Shown here piece after piece: positions 25,903-35,518 of a stretch of DNA of 64,000 nucleotides. Below the pieces are notes generated by a model that made no database searches, had not been told where the DNA came from, and saw nothing but the letters and a program-made list of their open reading frames with translations. Numbering within the stretch: the first letter of the stretch is position 1; every line of letters starts with the position of its first letter. Origin of the DNA: JAJEEA01 sp965243615 (GTDB taxonomy: Bacteria; Acidobacteriota; Vicinamibacteria; Vicinamibacterales; UBA8438); the NCBI GenBank assembly GCA_965243615.1, contig CBDEVO010000003.1:434001-498000 (forward strand), read 5' to 3'. The position numbers and the translations under genes are program-made.

Positions 25903-26051
25903 CTCACCTCCTCATCCAGGCGATTCGTCGCTACAGTGAGTATATACAGTCTCGGGGTTGCGCGAGACGGAGTCGGCCATCTGACCTTTTCATCCAAGGC
26001 GATTCGTCGCTACAGAAAAGTATATACAGTCTCGGGTTTGCGCGAGACGGA
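25894..26051. repeat. Tandem duplication (about 79 bp) of the vapB start and upstream region
   Basis: Copies at 25894-25971 and 25972-26051 match over nearly their whole length. Each contains the vapB ATG complement (GTCGGCCAT), the shared GCGATTCGTCGCTACAG, a TATATACAG patch and TTGCGCGAGACGGA. On the minus strand CTGTATATACT could be a -10/operator, now present twice. Confidence 0.85.
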
Positions 26052-26143
26052 GCAGGAATCTGCGCACGCGTTCGGGCGACGGCAACCCGAGCCCGCACGC
26101 GGCCTCGCGCGCGGAATGCCCGGCGGAAGACCGGACCGCGCCG

Positions 26144-26758
26144 CTACGGGCGCGTCTGCTCCTCGTGCCAGCGCGGGTGGTGGTGGCGGGCCCAGCGCTC
26201 GGTCACGGTGCCGTCGATCATGGCGCGGGCAGTGCCGGGGTAGGCGACGGTGCCGAGGTAGACGTGGACGATGAGGAAGAGGCCCCCGCCGAGGGTGGCG
26301 AGATAGTGGGCGAGACGCATCCACTGGAGGAACGTCGCCCCGAAGGCGGCGGGGAACCAGAGGGCGACGCCGCTCGCGACGAAGACGACGGCCAGCGCCC
26401 CCTGCACCCAGAAGAACATCTTCTGGCCGGCGTTGTACTTGCCGGCGGGCGGCACGTTGGCGCTGTCGCGCGTCGCGTAGGCGCGCACCGCCCGCAGCCA
26501 GCGCCGGTCGCTGTCGCTCAGGAACATGTCGCGGAACCAGACGACGATCATCGCGGCCATGCCCGCGGTGAACAGCACCCCGACCCACGGGTGCAGCACC
26601 CGCGCCGAGGGCCCGCCGCCGAGCAGGGCGGTCAGCCAGAAGAGGGCGGGGTAGGCGAACGCGAGGCCGGTCGCGAGCAGGAGCACGAACGTCACCCCGA
26701 CCACCCAGTGCAGGATGCGCTCGAAGAAGGTGAAGCGGAGGAACAGCCGTTCGGCCAT
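26144..26758 (-). CDS. fdnI: Formate dehydrogenase cytochrome b subunit (gamma)
   Basis: A 204-residue integral membrane protein with four hydrophobic spans and the expected haem-ligand histidines (ERILHWVVG in span 1, VLHPWVGVLF in span 2, LAHYLATLGGG and IVHVYLGTVAYPG in span 4). It anchors the periplasmic FdnGH and passes electrons from formate to quinone. It is last in the fdnGHI order. Its ATG lies in one copy of a local duplication covering the fdnH-fdnI junction. FdoI is an equally good name. Confidence 0.92.
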   Translation of the reverse strand: MAERLFLRFTFFERILHWVVGVTFVLLLATGLAFAYPALFWLTALLGGGPSARVLHPWVGVLFTAGMAAMIVVWFRDMFLSDSDRRWLRAVRAYATRDSANVPPAGKYNAGQKMFFWVQGALAVVFVASGVALWFPAAFGATFLQWMRLAHYLATLGGGLFLIVHVYLGTVAYPGTARAMIDGTVTERWARHHHPRWHEEQTRP

Positions 26759-26900
26759 GGCGTCAGCGCCCGGTGTCGCGGTCAGGCGGACGGCGCCTCG
26801 CGGGCCGGCTCGCCCCCCTTGAAGGTGAAGCGGTTAGCAACCGTTCGGCCATGGCGTCAGCCCGGTGTCGTCGTCAGGCGGACGGCGCCTCGCGGGCCGG
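26726..26900. repeat. Imperfect tandem duplication at the fdnH/fdnI junction
   Basis: Segments 26726-26808 and 26821-26900 share GAAGGTGAAGCGG, CCGTTCGGCCATGGCGTCAG and GGCGGACGGCGCCTCGCGGG. The downstream copy (in gene direction) carries the true fdnI start. The other carries the fdnH end plus an abortive fdnI start (MAERLLTASPS). The repeat also explains the GDGPA-AETPSA / GDGPA-REAPSA tail of fdnH in part. Confidence 0.8.
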
Positions 26901-27842
26901 ACCGTCCCCGTGGCCCTCGCGCCCGCCGAGCCGCGCGGACGGCGTCTCGGCAGCCGGGCCGTCCCCGTGATGCCCAAGGTCGTCGTGCTCGTCCAGCCGC
27001 TCGGGCCCGTAGCGGAGGAAGTGGACGAGCGCCCCGAGCACGCCGAAGCCCATCATCCACGCGCCGAGGCGCTTCAGGAACATGAGCCCGGTCATCGGGG
27101 CGGGGCTCGCGGTCGGGTCCGACGGCAGGCTGTAGTCGGCGAGCCGGTCGCCGTGGGGCACGACGTACATCATGTGGGTGCCGCCGACCCCGGCCGGGTT
27201 GTAGACGGCGGCGTTCTGGTAGCCGCGCGACTTCAGGGTCTCGACCTTCTGGTCGGCGAGGGCCAGCATGTCGTGCTTGCTGCCCCACGAGATGGCGTTG
27301 GTCGGGCACGTCTTCACGCAGGCCGGCTCGAGCCCCGCCTCGACCCGGTCGACGCACATGTTGCACTTCGAGACCTTGCGGGTGTTGGCATCGAAGCGCG
27401 GGATGTCGAAGGGGCAGCCGCTGACGCAGTACTGGCAGCCGATGCAGCTCTCCTGGTTGAAGTCGACGATGCCGTTCGTGTACTGCACGATGGCCCCCGG
27501 CGCGGGGCACGAGAACAGGCAGCCGGGGTCCTCGCAGTGAAGGCAGGCGTCCTTCTTGATCAGCCAGTTGAGGTTGCCGTCGACCTCGACCTCGTTGAAC
27601 CGCATCAGCAGCCACGTCTTCGGGCTGAGGTCCCGGTGGCTCTGGTAGCTGCCGAAGTTGGCGGTCGGCTCGACCCCGAGGTCGTTCCACTCCTTGCAGG
27701 CGACCTCGCACCCCTTGCAGCCGATGCAGGCCCCGATGTCGACGAGCTTCGCGTAGGTCGGCCCGCCCGAGCGCAGAGCGCTGATGGGGATGAAGGCGTC
27801 GGGGCTCGCCGAGACGCGGCGGATGGTGAGAGAGTCGGCCAT
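26874..27842 (-). CDS. fdnH: Formate dehydrogenase iron-sulfur subunit (beta)
   Basis: A 322-residue electron-transfer subunit with sixteen cysteines in four [4Fe-4S] motifs: CIGCKGCEVACKEW, CLHCEDPGCLFSCPAPGAI, CIGCQYCVSGCPFDIP and CNMCVDRVEAGLEPACVKTCP. A single C-terminal membrane helix (GAWMMGFGVLGALVHFL) anchors it, as in FdnH. The last 35 residues are a low-complexity repeat of DGPA-type sequence not expected in the family and produced by local duplication. The ATG sits two bases after the fdnG stop, so the genes are coupled. It carries electrons from the molybdenum or tungsten site to the cytochrome. Confidence 0.95.
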   Translation of the reverse strand: MADSLTIRRVSASPDAFIPISALRSGGPTYAKLVDIGACIGCKGCEVACKEWNDLGVEPTANFGSYQSHRDLSPKTWLLMRFNEVEVDGNLNWLIKKDACLHCEDPGCLFSCPAPGAIVQYTNGIVDFNQESCIGCQYCVSGCPFDIPRFDANTRKVSKCNMCVDRVEAGLEPACVKTCPTNAISWGSKHDMLALADQKVETLKSRGYQNAAVYNPAGVGGTHMMYVVPHGDRLADYSLPSDPTASPAPMTGLMFLKRLGAWMMGFGVLGALVHFLRYGPERLDEHDDLGHHGDGPAAETPSARLGGREGHGDGPAREAPSA

Positions 27843-27843
27843 G

Positions 27844-30837
27844 TCAGGCGCGCTCCACGTTCACGAGGAACGCCTTGAACTCGGGGCAGCGGGTGTTCGC
27901 GTCCCCGATGAACGGCGTCAGCAGGTTGGCCATCGACCCCTGGGTGATGCCGACGAAGCCCCAGTGCACGGGGATGCCGACGGTCCACACGACCTTGCCG
28001 TTGACGCGCAGCGGCTTGATGCGCTTGGTGACGATGGCCGTCCCCTGCACCTCGCCCCGCTTCGACCACACCCGCACCTGGCTGCCGTTCGGGATGCCCT
28101 TCTCCTCGGCCAGCCCCTCGGGCAGCTCGACGAAGAAGTCGGGCATCGCCTCGACGAGCAGGGGCACGTTGCTCGTCACGAAGTGCTCGCGCTCGACGAC
28201 GCGGTAGATGGTGCAGGCGTAGGGAAAGTCGTCGTCGCCGTTCGCCAGCGACTCGCGCACCCCGTCGTACCAGCGGATGACGGGGTTGACCGCCACGTTG
28301 TCGTGCATCACGTTCGGCGACGGGCTCTCGACCGGCTCGTAGTGCTCCGAGAACGGGCCGTCGGCGAGGTGGCTGCTGAAGAGCCGCGCCACCCCCTCCT
28401 CGGTCATGATGAACGCGCCGGCCGCATCGGGCGGCGTGGTCCGGCCGTAGTCGGGCACGTCGCCGATCCACTCGCGGCCGTTCCAGGCGATGCCGGCCCG
28501 GCTCTGGTCCCAGGGCCGCCCCTCGGCGTCGGCCGACGCGCGGTTGTAGAGCACGCGGCGGTTGGCGGGCCAACTGAACGCCCAGTCGTGGTGCATGCCG
28601 AGGCCGGTGGGGTCGGCGGTGCCGCGGCGCTGCATCTGGTTGCCGGCCTCGGTGTAGCTGCCGGTGTAGATCCAGTTGCCCGACGTCGTCGTCCCGTCGT
28701 CGGCGAGCTCGCCGAACGACGAGAGCAGGCGGCCCGTCTGCCGGTCGTAGCCGTTGATCTCCTTCGCCAGCTCCACCATCGTCGGCTCGCGCGGGTTCAG
28801 GTAGTCCCACGTCAGGTGCTGGATGGCGTCGTTCCAGGCCCCGCCCTCGGCCTGGTACAGCTCCTTCACCCGCCAGAAGAGCTCCGACAGGATCCAGGTG
28901 TCGGGCTGGACGCCGATCGGCGGGTCGACCGCCTTCTCCTTCCACTGCGCCCAGCGCCCGCTGTTGGTGAACGAGCCGTCGCGCTCGATCCAGTGGGACG
29001 ACGGCAGGTAGAGGACCTCGGTGTCAATCGTGGCCGGGTCCATGCCCGGCGCCTTCCAGAACTCGGCCGAGTCGAGCATGAAGGGGTCGATGACCACCTT
29101 CCACTTCAGCTTCGACATCGAGTCGAGCAGGCGCGGCACGTCGGGGCCGGCCAGCAGCGGGTTGAACCCGAGGGCGACGAAGCCCTCCAGCGTCCCCTCG
29201 CGGGCCTTGTCCCAGATCGTCAGCCACGTCGCGTCCCCGTCCTGCTTGGCGAGGTGGTGGTAGGCGAAGTCGTTCTCGGGCGTCGCGTGCTCGCCGAACC
29301 ACGCCTTCATCTGCGACACGTAGAACTTCGGGTAGTTGCCCCAGTAGTTGACGGTGTCGGCGACCAGCGGCCGCGGCGTCGAGTCGGCGAGGTGCGCGGC
29401 CAGCGACGTCTGCGGCGGCGTCGGCACCTTCAGGTAGCCGGGGAGGATGCCGGCGACGATGGCGTGGTCGGTCGCCCCCTGCACGTTGGCGTGGCCGCGC
29501 AGGGCGTTGATGCCGCCGCCGGGCCGGCCGATGTTGCCGAGCAGGAGCTGCAGGATCGCCGCGGTGCGGATGATCTGGCTGCCGACGGTGTGCATGGTCC
29601 AGCCGACCGCGTACATGATCGTGCCGACCCGGTCGGCCCGCCCCGTCGAGCAGATGATCTCGGCCATCCGCAGGAACTCGTCGGCCGAGCACCCGGCGAT
29701 GTCCGCGACCACCTCGGGCGTGTAGCGCTCGTAGTGCTGCTTCAGGAGCTGGAAGACCGAGCGCGGGTGCTCGAGCGACGGGTCGCGGCGCACGTAGCCG
29801 TCGGGGCCCCGCTCGTAGTCCCACGCCGTCTTGTCGTAGTTGCTCGCGGCCTCGTCGAAGCCCGCGAACAGCCCGTCGGCGAAGCCGTACTCCTCGCCGA
29901 CGACGAACGTGGCGTTGGTGTGGGCGCGCACGTAGTCGGCGTGGTGGAGGTCGTTCTCGAGCGCGTAGCGGATGAGCCCGCCGAGGACCGCGATGTCCGA
30001 CCCCGGCCGGATCTGCATGTGCCGGTCGGCGACGGCCGACGTGCGGGTGAAGCGCGGGTCGATGGTCAGGAGCTTCGCGCCCCGGCCGTCACGCGCCTCG
30101 ACCGCCCACTTGAACCCGCAGGGGTGGTTCTCGGCCGGGTTGGCCCCCATCACCAGGATGACGTCGGTGTTCTTGATGTCCTTCCAGTGGTTGGTCATCG
30201 CCCCGCGGCCGAACGTGGCGGCCAGACTGGCCACCGTGGGGCTGTGTCATATGCGGGCCTGGTGGTCGATGTAGACCAGGCCCATGGCGCGCATCGTCTT
30301 CGTGATGAGGTAGGCGTCCTCGTTCGAGACGGTGGCGCTGCCGACCCAGGCGATGCCGTCGGCGCGGTTGACGACGCGGCCGGCGTCGTCGCGCTCGCGG
30401 AAGGACGCGTCGCGCGAGTCCTTGAACTTCCGCGCGAACCAGTCCATCGCGGTGTCCCAGTCGACCTCTTCCCAGTCGGCGGCCCCGGCCCGCCGCAGCA
30501 GCGGCTGGTGCCGCAGGCGCGGGCTGATCGCGAGCTCCATCTGCGACGCGCCCTTCGGGCAGAGGGTGCCGCCGTTGATGGGGCTGTCGGGGTCGCCCTC
30601 GACGTGGATGACGGTGTTCTTGGTGTTCAGGCCGCCGCTGCCGTGGACGTAGGCGATGGTCCCGCAGCCGACCGCGCAGTACGGGCAGACCGTGCGGTAC
30701 TCGGTCGCGTTGCGGATCTTGAGCTGGCGGACGGCGGCGTGGGCCGGCCGCAGGTCGAAGCCGAGGGCGCTGACGGCGACCGCGCCGCCCGCCGCAGCCT
30801 TGAGGAAGGTGCGCCGGGATATCGCCGTATCAGCCAT
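27844..30837 (-). CDS. fdnG: Formate dehydrogenase catalytic subunit, selenocysteine-containing
   Basis: One gene with an in-frame TGA (30247-30249) read as selenocysteine 197. Residues 7-35 are a Tat signal (SRRTFLKAAAGG, AHA-A cleavage), so the enzyme folds in the cytoplasm and acts in the periplasm. A [4Fe-4S] site follows (CPYCAVGCG ... TLCPKGA). The Sec site reads DHQARI-U-HSPTVASLAATFGRG, matching E. coli FdnG at almost the same residue number, and is followed by GRGAMTNHW and molybdopterin-guanine-dinucleotide binding regions. The length (997) is close to E. coli FdnG (1015). It oxidises formate to CO2. A GTG three codons upstream is an alternative start. Taken as two separate proteins, neither half would be functional. 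Confidence 0.95.
30217..30249 (-). promoter_or_regulatory. SECIS element of fdnG with Sec UGA codon
   Basis: After the TGA, 11 nt lead to a 7-bp stem GGTGGCC / GGCCGCC (one G-U pair) with loop AGTCT (30224-30228). The loop equals that remembered for E. coli fdnG, and the 18-nt spacing from UGA is typical for SelB recognition. Confidence 0.85.
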
Positions 30838-31181
30838 ATCGGTCACAGACTAGCATAGCCCGCCGGCCCGCGAAACACCCGACGCCCCCCGCAGCACGGG
30901 GCAAAGGTCCCCGCTGCATTCGAGCGGCGATGCATCCCGCCGCTTCAGGGCAACGCGGGGCTTTCACCAGCGGGCTGCACGGGGGCGCCGGCCGCCCGGC
31001 GCGGTCCGACCCCGACGGGGTCCGATTCATCCGCCGCATCGTCTTTTCTGCTCCCCGTCGTCGGCTCGCGCCCCTTGAAGCACGCGCCCCGGGCGCGGCC
31101 GGCTTCTCCATGACGGTGCCCCCGTGCGTCGAACGCCCCGGAGCGGTCGCATACAATGACGGGCGGGGACAACGAGGCCCG
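30838..31181. other. Intergenic region upstream of fdnG and the Uma2 gene
   Basis: This 344-bp divergent spacer presumably holds promoters for both sides. No convincing -35/-10 pair or operator was identified, and open frames in it have no recognisable protein sequence. Confidence 0.4.
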
Positions 31182-31757
31182 ATGAGCACGGCAGCGCAGC
31201 GCGATTCCGCCCCGCGACGGCGGGCGACCTACCAGGACGTGCTCGACGCCCCGCCCCACCGCGTCGCCGAGATCGTCGACGGCGTGCTCCACACCAGCCC
31301 GCGGCCGGCGATGCCGCATGCGCTCGCGACCTCGTCGCTCGGGAACGATCTTTCGAATCCTTTCCAGTTCGGCCGCGGCGGCCCGGGCGGCTGGTGGATC
31401 ATCGACGAGCCGGAGCTGCACTTCGGCGAGGACATCCTCGTACCCGATCTGGCGGGCTGGCGCCGGGAACGGATGCCCGACTTCCCCGATGCCGCGTACT
31501 GCACGCTCGCGCCGGACTGGGTGTGCGAGATGCTCTCGCCTTCGACTCGCAGGCTCGACCTGCTCGGCAAGCGCCCCGTCTATGCGCGGGAGGGCGTGGG
31601 GCACCTGTGGATCGTGGACCCGGCGGACCGCACGCTGGAGGCGTTCGAGCTCCGCGACGGACAGTGGGTGCTGATCGCGACCGCCAAGGACGACGACCCG
31701 GTACAGATCCGACCCTTCGAGGCAGTCACCTTCAGCCTCGGCGATCTGTGGCCCTGA
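31182..31757 (+). CDS. Uma2 family endonuclease (DUF820)
   Basis: A 191-residue PD-(D/E)XK-fold protein. Visible Uma2 features are TYQDVLDAPPHRVAEIVDG at the start, the acidic cluster ELHFGEDILVPDLAGW, WVCEMLSPSTRRLDLLGKR with the catalytic E and K, and the VGHLWIVDPADRTLEAF strand. Members are common in bacterial accessory regions; their cellular role is not well defined and some are near mobile elements. GAGG precedes the ATG by five bases. It stands alone, divergent from fdnG. Confidence 0.88.
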   Translation: MSTAAQRDSAPRRRATYQDVLDAPPHRVAEIVDGVLHTSPRPAMPHALATSSLGNDLSNPFQFGRGGPGGWWIIDEPELHFGEDILVPDLAGWRRERMPDFPDAAYCTLAPDWVCEMLSPSTRRLDLLGKRPVYAREGVGHLWIVDPADRTLEAFELRDGQWVLIATAKDDDPVQIRPFEAVTFSLGDLWP

Positions 31758-32056
31758 ACGTTCCGCCCGGCCGAACGGACCCGACCGACCGGGCGAACCG
31801 GGGGCGGGACCGTCGACGGGTACGGCTTCGCCGGCGACGGGCGGCGGCACCCGCGCGCCGCCGCGGACAGAGCTTCGCCGGCGACGAACCACGGCCCTGT
31901 TGCGGCACGGGGCCTCGTCGACCGCGTCGGCGACCGGGTCGACGACCGGCGCGGAGGCGACCGTGACACGGAGACCGGCGGCGACCACTCGAGCACGACG
32001 GGCGGCAGCACCCGCGCGGCGCCCGCCGGGTGTCGGCAGTCGTACTCGGGAATGGG
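31758..32056. other. Convergent intergenic spacer, no gene seen
   Basis: This 299-bp spacer between two converging genes contains short GC-rich repeats (CTTCGCCGGCGACG occurs twice) and inverted GGCGG/CCGCC tracts that could fold and end transcription from either side. No supported open frame. Confidence 0.35.
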
Positions 32057-33769
32057 CTACGCGAAATCCGACCGCCACAGCCGCACGGCTCGGACCGCCA
32101 GTCGCCGCTGGCGCTCGTCGAGCAGCGCCGGGGTCCACTCCTCGGGCGCGAGGTCGGCGATCTCCCGCGTCAACGCGTACGAGCTCGACTCGTAGGCGGC
32201 GCGCTTGGCCGAGTACGGCCCATTGCCGACCTCCCTGTTCAGCGCCCGCTCGAGCAGCGTCAAGTTCCCCAGTCGCTCGACCGCCCCCTCCCAGCGGTCC
32301 GGCGGGAAGACATCGCCCCACCCGCCGGCCGGATTCTCGGGCAGCACGTGCTCCACCGTTCCCGGGTCGGTGTCCGCGTCGACCGCGCGCTCCCCGCAAT
32401 CGCTCTCCAACCGCGCGAGGACGTACCGACCGAGCTTCGCCCGCTGGCCCCGCGTACTGACGGTCCACCGCGCGAAGTCGCTCTCGAACCGGTCGTCCTC
32501 CACGTAGATCGGCCGAAGCTGAGCGAACACCGCACCCGGGCGCGCGGCGCTCCCGTCGATCACCGCCTTGGCCGCGAAGTGGCAGACACGTTCCAGCAGG
32601 TTCGGGTTCAGGCCGCTGACGGCAGAGTACCTGAAGGCGATGACCGCGGCGAGCTTGAGGAGTCGCACGAAGTCGTCGTTCGAGAACCGCCGCCAGGCGG
32701 CAAAGAAGACCGGCGTCAGCTGTCGGGCGCGAAACAGGTTCAACTCCCGAACGAACGGCTTGGCCGCGGGCAGATCGACCCAGTACCCATGGCTGACGTC
32801 GCCCAGCGCCGCGAACAGCTCCGCTCGCGTTTCCAGCGCGTCCATGAACCCGAACGTCTCGTCTGCCGTCCGAACGCGGTCGCGGACCAGCTTGAACAAC
32901 CTCTGCCGGCGGATCTTCGGCTGCTCGCAGAGGAGGTGGTAGCGAAGAAAATCGGGAAAGCGCTCTTGCCGCACCGTGGCAATCAGCGCCTGCCAGCGGC
33001 GCTTCAGCGCGTCGATGTCGGTCCCCGCGCGCACCTTCGAGAAGAAGTAGTTCTTCAGGAGATCGGTCGTCGTGAGCTCCAGACCCCGGGCGTTGAGCGT
33101 CTCGAACAGGGTGTACGCGTTGAGCTCGTCGTCCACGGTGATGAGAATGAACAGCAGGCGGCGAGCGACCGTCTCCGACAACACCTTCGCGATGTCCTCG
33201 CCTTCGATGCCGGCCTCCACCTCCAAGGCGTCGATCTGCTTCGAGAGATACCGGTAGCACTCCCACAGGAGCGCGTTCGATCGCCGCAGGCCGCGCGGGT
33301 TCAGCGGGGCCCTGAGCTGCACCAGGTAGTCCTGGTAGAACGGATCGTCGGTTTCATTGAGGCGCAGCCGGCTGCTCTCCACCAGTGACGCCGGGTCCCG
33401 TTCGCCGATGAAACGGTTGCGCAGCTCGGTCGCGCGCTCCCGGTTCCGGTCCTCGTCCGCACCCTGGTCGGCCATGCGCCGGAGCTTGGCGATGACCGCG
33501 AGGGCCAGCAGGGAGATCGTCGCCAATCGCTGCTGCCCGTCGATGACGAGAAACTCCCGATCGCCGTGCGCCTGGACGACCAGAGCCCCCATGTAGTGCC
33601 GGCCCTCAGGCTCGCCCCGCAGCTCGACGACGTCGTTCCACAGGTCTTCCCACTCCTCCTGCGTCCACGCGTAGTCGCGCTGGTACGGCGGCACCCGGTA
33701 CGTCTTGCCGTTGCCGATCAACTCCAGGTAGCTGGTCGTCCCCGTGTTCAGGATGTTGGCTCGACCCAT
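32057..33769 (-). CDS. DUF262/DUF1524 protein, GmrSD-like nuclease
   Basis: A 570-residue protein with the N-terminal DUF262 ParB-like NTPase features (VPPYQRDYAWTQEEWEDLW, FLVIDGQQRLATISLL) and a C-terminal DUF1524 HNH-like nuclease (TVEHVLPENPAGGW ... LGNLTLLERALN). GmrSD enzymes restrict modified phage DNA; single-chain relatives are widespread and mostly uncharacterised. Both motif sets appear complete, so a defence or DNA-processing role is plausible. The central 250 residues are helical linker. It is flanked by a toxin-antitoxin pair and the Uma2 gene. Confidence 0.88.
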   Translation of the reverse strand: MGRANILNTGTTSYLELIGNGKTYRVPPYQRDYAWTQEEWEDLWNDVVELRGEPEGRHYMGALVVQAHGDREFLVIDGQQRLATISLLALAVIAKLRRMADQGADEDRNRERATELRNRFIGERDPASLVESSRLRLNETDDPFYQDYLVQLRAPLNPRGLRRSNALLWECYRYLSKQIDALEVEAGIEGEDIAKVLSETVARRLLFILITVDDELNAYTLFETLNARGLELTTTDLLKNYFFSKVRAGTDIDALKRRWQALIATVRQERFPDFLRYHLLCEQPKIRRQRLFKLVRDRVRTADETFGFMDALETRAELFAALGDVSHGYWVDLPAAKPFVRELNLFRARQLTPVFFAAWRRFSNDDFVRLLKLAAVIAFRYSAVSGLNPNLLERVCHFAAKAVIDGSAARPGAVFAQLRPIYVEDDRFESDFARWTVSTRGQRAKLGRYVLARLESDCGERAVDADTDPGTVEHVLPENPAGGWGDVFPPDRWEGAVERLGNLTLLERALNREVGNGPYSAKRAAYESSSYALTREIADLAPEEWTPALLDERQRRLAVRAVRLWRSDFA

Positions 33770-33873
33770 GGATTCTCACGCTTTTGCGGCACCATGCGCC
33801 CGCCGGCAGGGGTGCCGGGCCCCAAGCGCCGCTTCGGCATCGCGGGGTTCTGCCCCGGGCTTCCTCGGCGCCG

Positions 33874-34296
33874 TCACCCAGCGCCCCACCGCTGTAGCGC
33901 CGCCACGCCCCCGGCTTGCGACGCTCGGCGCACGTATCGTTCGTCCGCGGTGACGAACACGCCGCCGCGCACGAGCGCGGTGGCATGGTACGCCGCATCG
34001 TAGAACGAGACGTCGCAGGCCACGGCGAGGGACACGGCCTGCGCCCGCCAAGCCGAATCCGGATGCGCCTCGGTCAGGCGGAAGTCGACCAGCGACGCCA
34101 GAAGCTGGTCGGCGTCTCGGGGGAACCGGCGCGCCAAGGTGTTCCCCACCTCGTAGATCCAGAGCTGGGGGACCACCAACTCGATGGCCCCGGCGATGGC
34201 CTCTTCCCGCATCCTGAGCGCCGTGCCGGCGTCCGGCTCGTCGTCGCCGGGAAGAACCCACTTGAGCAGGACCGATGCGTCGGGCACGACGATCAC
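33874..34296 (-). CDS. PIN-domain toxin (VapC-like)
   Basis: A 140-residue PIN domain: VVPDASVLLKWVLP with the first acid, LWIYEVGNTLARR, SFYDAAYHATALV and VFVTADERYVRRA. Its GTG start overlaps the stop of the upstream antitoxin (GTGA), the usual coupling. A longer frame exists upstream but runs antisense-like through the antitoxin. Predicted RNA endonuclease toxin. Confidence 0.85.
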   Translation of the reverse strand: MIVVPDASVLLKWVLPGDDEPDAGTALRMREEAIAGAIELVVPQLWIYEVGNTLARRFPRDADQLLASLVDFRLTEAHPDSAWRAQAVSLAVACDVSFYDAAYHATALVRGGVFVTADERYVRRASQAGGVAALQRWGAG

Positions 34297-34526
34297 GATG
34301 ACCGCCGCTCCCGCCCTTCCCGAATCCACCGGACCACCTCGTCCGTGCCGACCGGAGGAAGGCGTGCTCTCGAGGCATCCATGCGGGCAGCCGCCTCCCG
34401 CCGCGCCGAAGCACGCGACCAGTCCAGGATCGCCGCGTTGACGGCGCGGCTCCGGGCGCCGCGAGGCACCTTCTCGATGACGCGCCACGCGTCATCGTCC
34501 ATCATGATGTTGACTCGCCGAGGCAT
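34293..34526 (-). CDS. Antitoxin of the adjacent PIN toxin
   Basis: A 77-residue protein starting MPRRVNIMMDDDAWRVIEKV and continuing PRGARSRAVNAAILDW, consistent with a short ribbon-helix-helix DNA-binding domain, followed by a basic helical toxin-binding tail (EVVRWIREGRERR). Start ATG 34526 is chosen over an upstream frame start because the fold begins there. Identity as antitoxin rests mainly on the four-base overlap with the PIN toxin. Confidence 0.78.
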   Translation of the reverse strand: MPRRVNIMMDDDAWRVIEKVPRGARSRAVNAAILDWSRASARREAAARMDASRARLPPVGTDEVVRWIREGRERRSS

Positions 34527-34681
34527 GGTTCCTCCACCAGGTCCGCGGGCCCGGGCGCACAAGGTATTACACACTATCAGTGCGCATCAGGCAACTCGGC
34601 GCCCCGACTCGACGGCGCCGGCCTCCGCAGGGCGCGCCGGCCTCCGCAGGGCGCGCCCGCCAAAGGGTCTATGATCGCCAC

Positions 34682-35518
34682 GTGACCCCCGAGGCCGCGC
34701 TCTCGCCCGCCCTGAGAACGGTCACCGTGCGCCGGCGCGGCGAGCGGGTCGACCGGGACACCATCGTCGTTGAGGAGCCGCTGGAGATCCGGGTCGACGG
34801 CAAACCGCTCGTCGTCACGATGCGCACGCCGGGAAACGACGAGGATCTCGCCGCGGGCTTTCTCCATGCCGAGGGCGTGATTGCCGGCGGGGCGGGAATC
34901 GCTTCGCTCAGGACCGTCGTCGGAGACCGGGCGTCGGGCGGCGGCGGCTCGGCCCGAATCAGGGTGACGAGCTTCGCGGGTGACCGGGTCGAAGTCACCC
35001 TGGGGGGCGGCGCCGCCGCGGAGCCTCCGGCCGCACCCGAACGCGAGTTCCGGGCGACGGCCGCCTGCGGGGTCTGCGGCAAGGCGTCGATGGACGAGCT
35101 CGATCAGGAGCTGCCCCCCATCGCGCCGGTCGAGTGCCGGCCGGCACTCTGGGAGACGCTGCCCGACCGCCTCCGCGCCGAGCAGATCCTGTTCCAGGCG
35201 ACCGGCGGCATCCACGCCGCCGGCATCTTCACGCTGGACGGCGAGCTGCTGTGCATGCGCGAGGACATCGGCCGGCACAACGCCGTCGACAAGGCCATCG
35301 GCCACTTCGTGCTGCGCGACGCGCTGCCCCTCCGCGACCGGATACTGGTCGTCAGCGGCCGGGCCGGCTTCGAGCTGGTGCAGAAGGCGCTGATGGCGGC
35401 CATCCCCGCCATGGTGTCGGTGGGGGCGGCGTCGAGCGTCGCCGTGGACATGGCCGTGGCGGCCGGCATGACCCTCTACTCGTTCGCGGGGCCCGGGCGC
35501 GGCAACCTGCACGTGTGA
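34682..35518 (+). CDS. fdhD: Formate dehydrogenase sulfurtransferase FdhD
   Basis: A 278-residue FdhD: LEIRVDGKPLVVTMRTPG and EDLAAGFLHAEGVI in the N-terminal half, the catalytic CGVCGK (Cys129, Cys132) on the mobile loop, and DIGRHNAVDKAIG and SGRAGFELVQKA in the C-terminal half. FdhD accepts sulfur from a cysteine desulfurase and sulfurates the molybdenum cofactor of formate dehydrogenase in the cytoplasm. It serves the FdnG encoded 4 kb away. The likely start is the GTG at 34682; the frame is open a further 34 codons upstream without family similarity. Confidence 0.93.
   Translation: MTPEAALSPALRTVTVRRRGERVDRDTIVVEEPLEIRVDGKPLVVTMRTPGNDEDLAAGFLHAEGVIAGGAGIASLRTVVGDRASGGGGSARIRVTSFAGDRVEVTLGGGAAAEPPAAPEREFRATAACGVCGKASMDELDQELPPIAPVECRPALWETLPDRLRAEQILFQATGGIHAAGIFTLDGELLCMREDIGRHNAVDKAIGHFVLRDALPLRDRILVVSGRAGFELVQKALMAAIPAMVSVGAASSVAVDMAVAAGMTLYSFAGPGRGNLHV

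Noticed and set aside
27844..30846. Treating fdnG as two separate genes or as a pseudogene
   Set aside because: The interrupting TGA sits at the conserved Sec position and is followed by a SECIS hairpin; both halves match one formate dehydrogenase.
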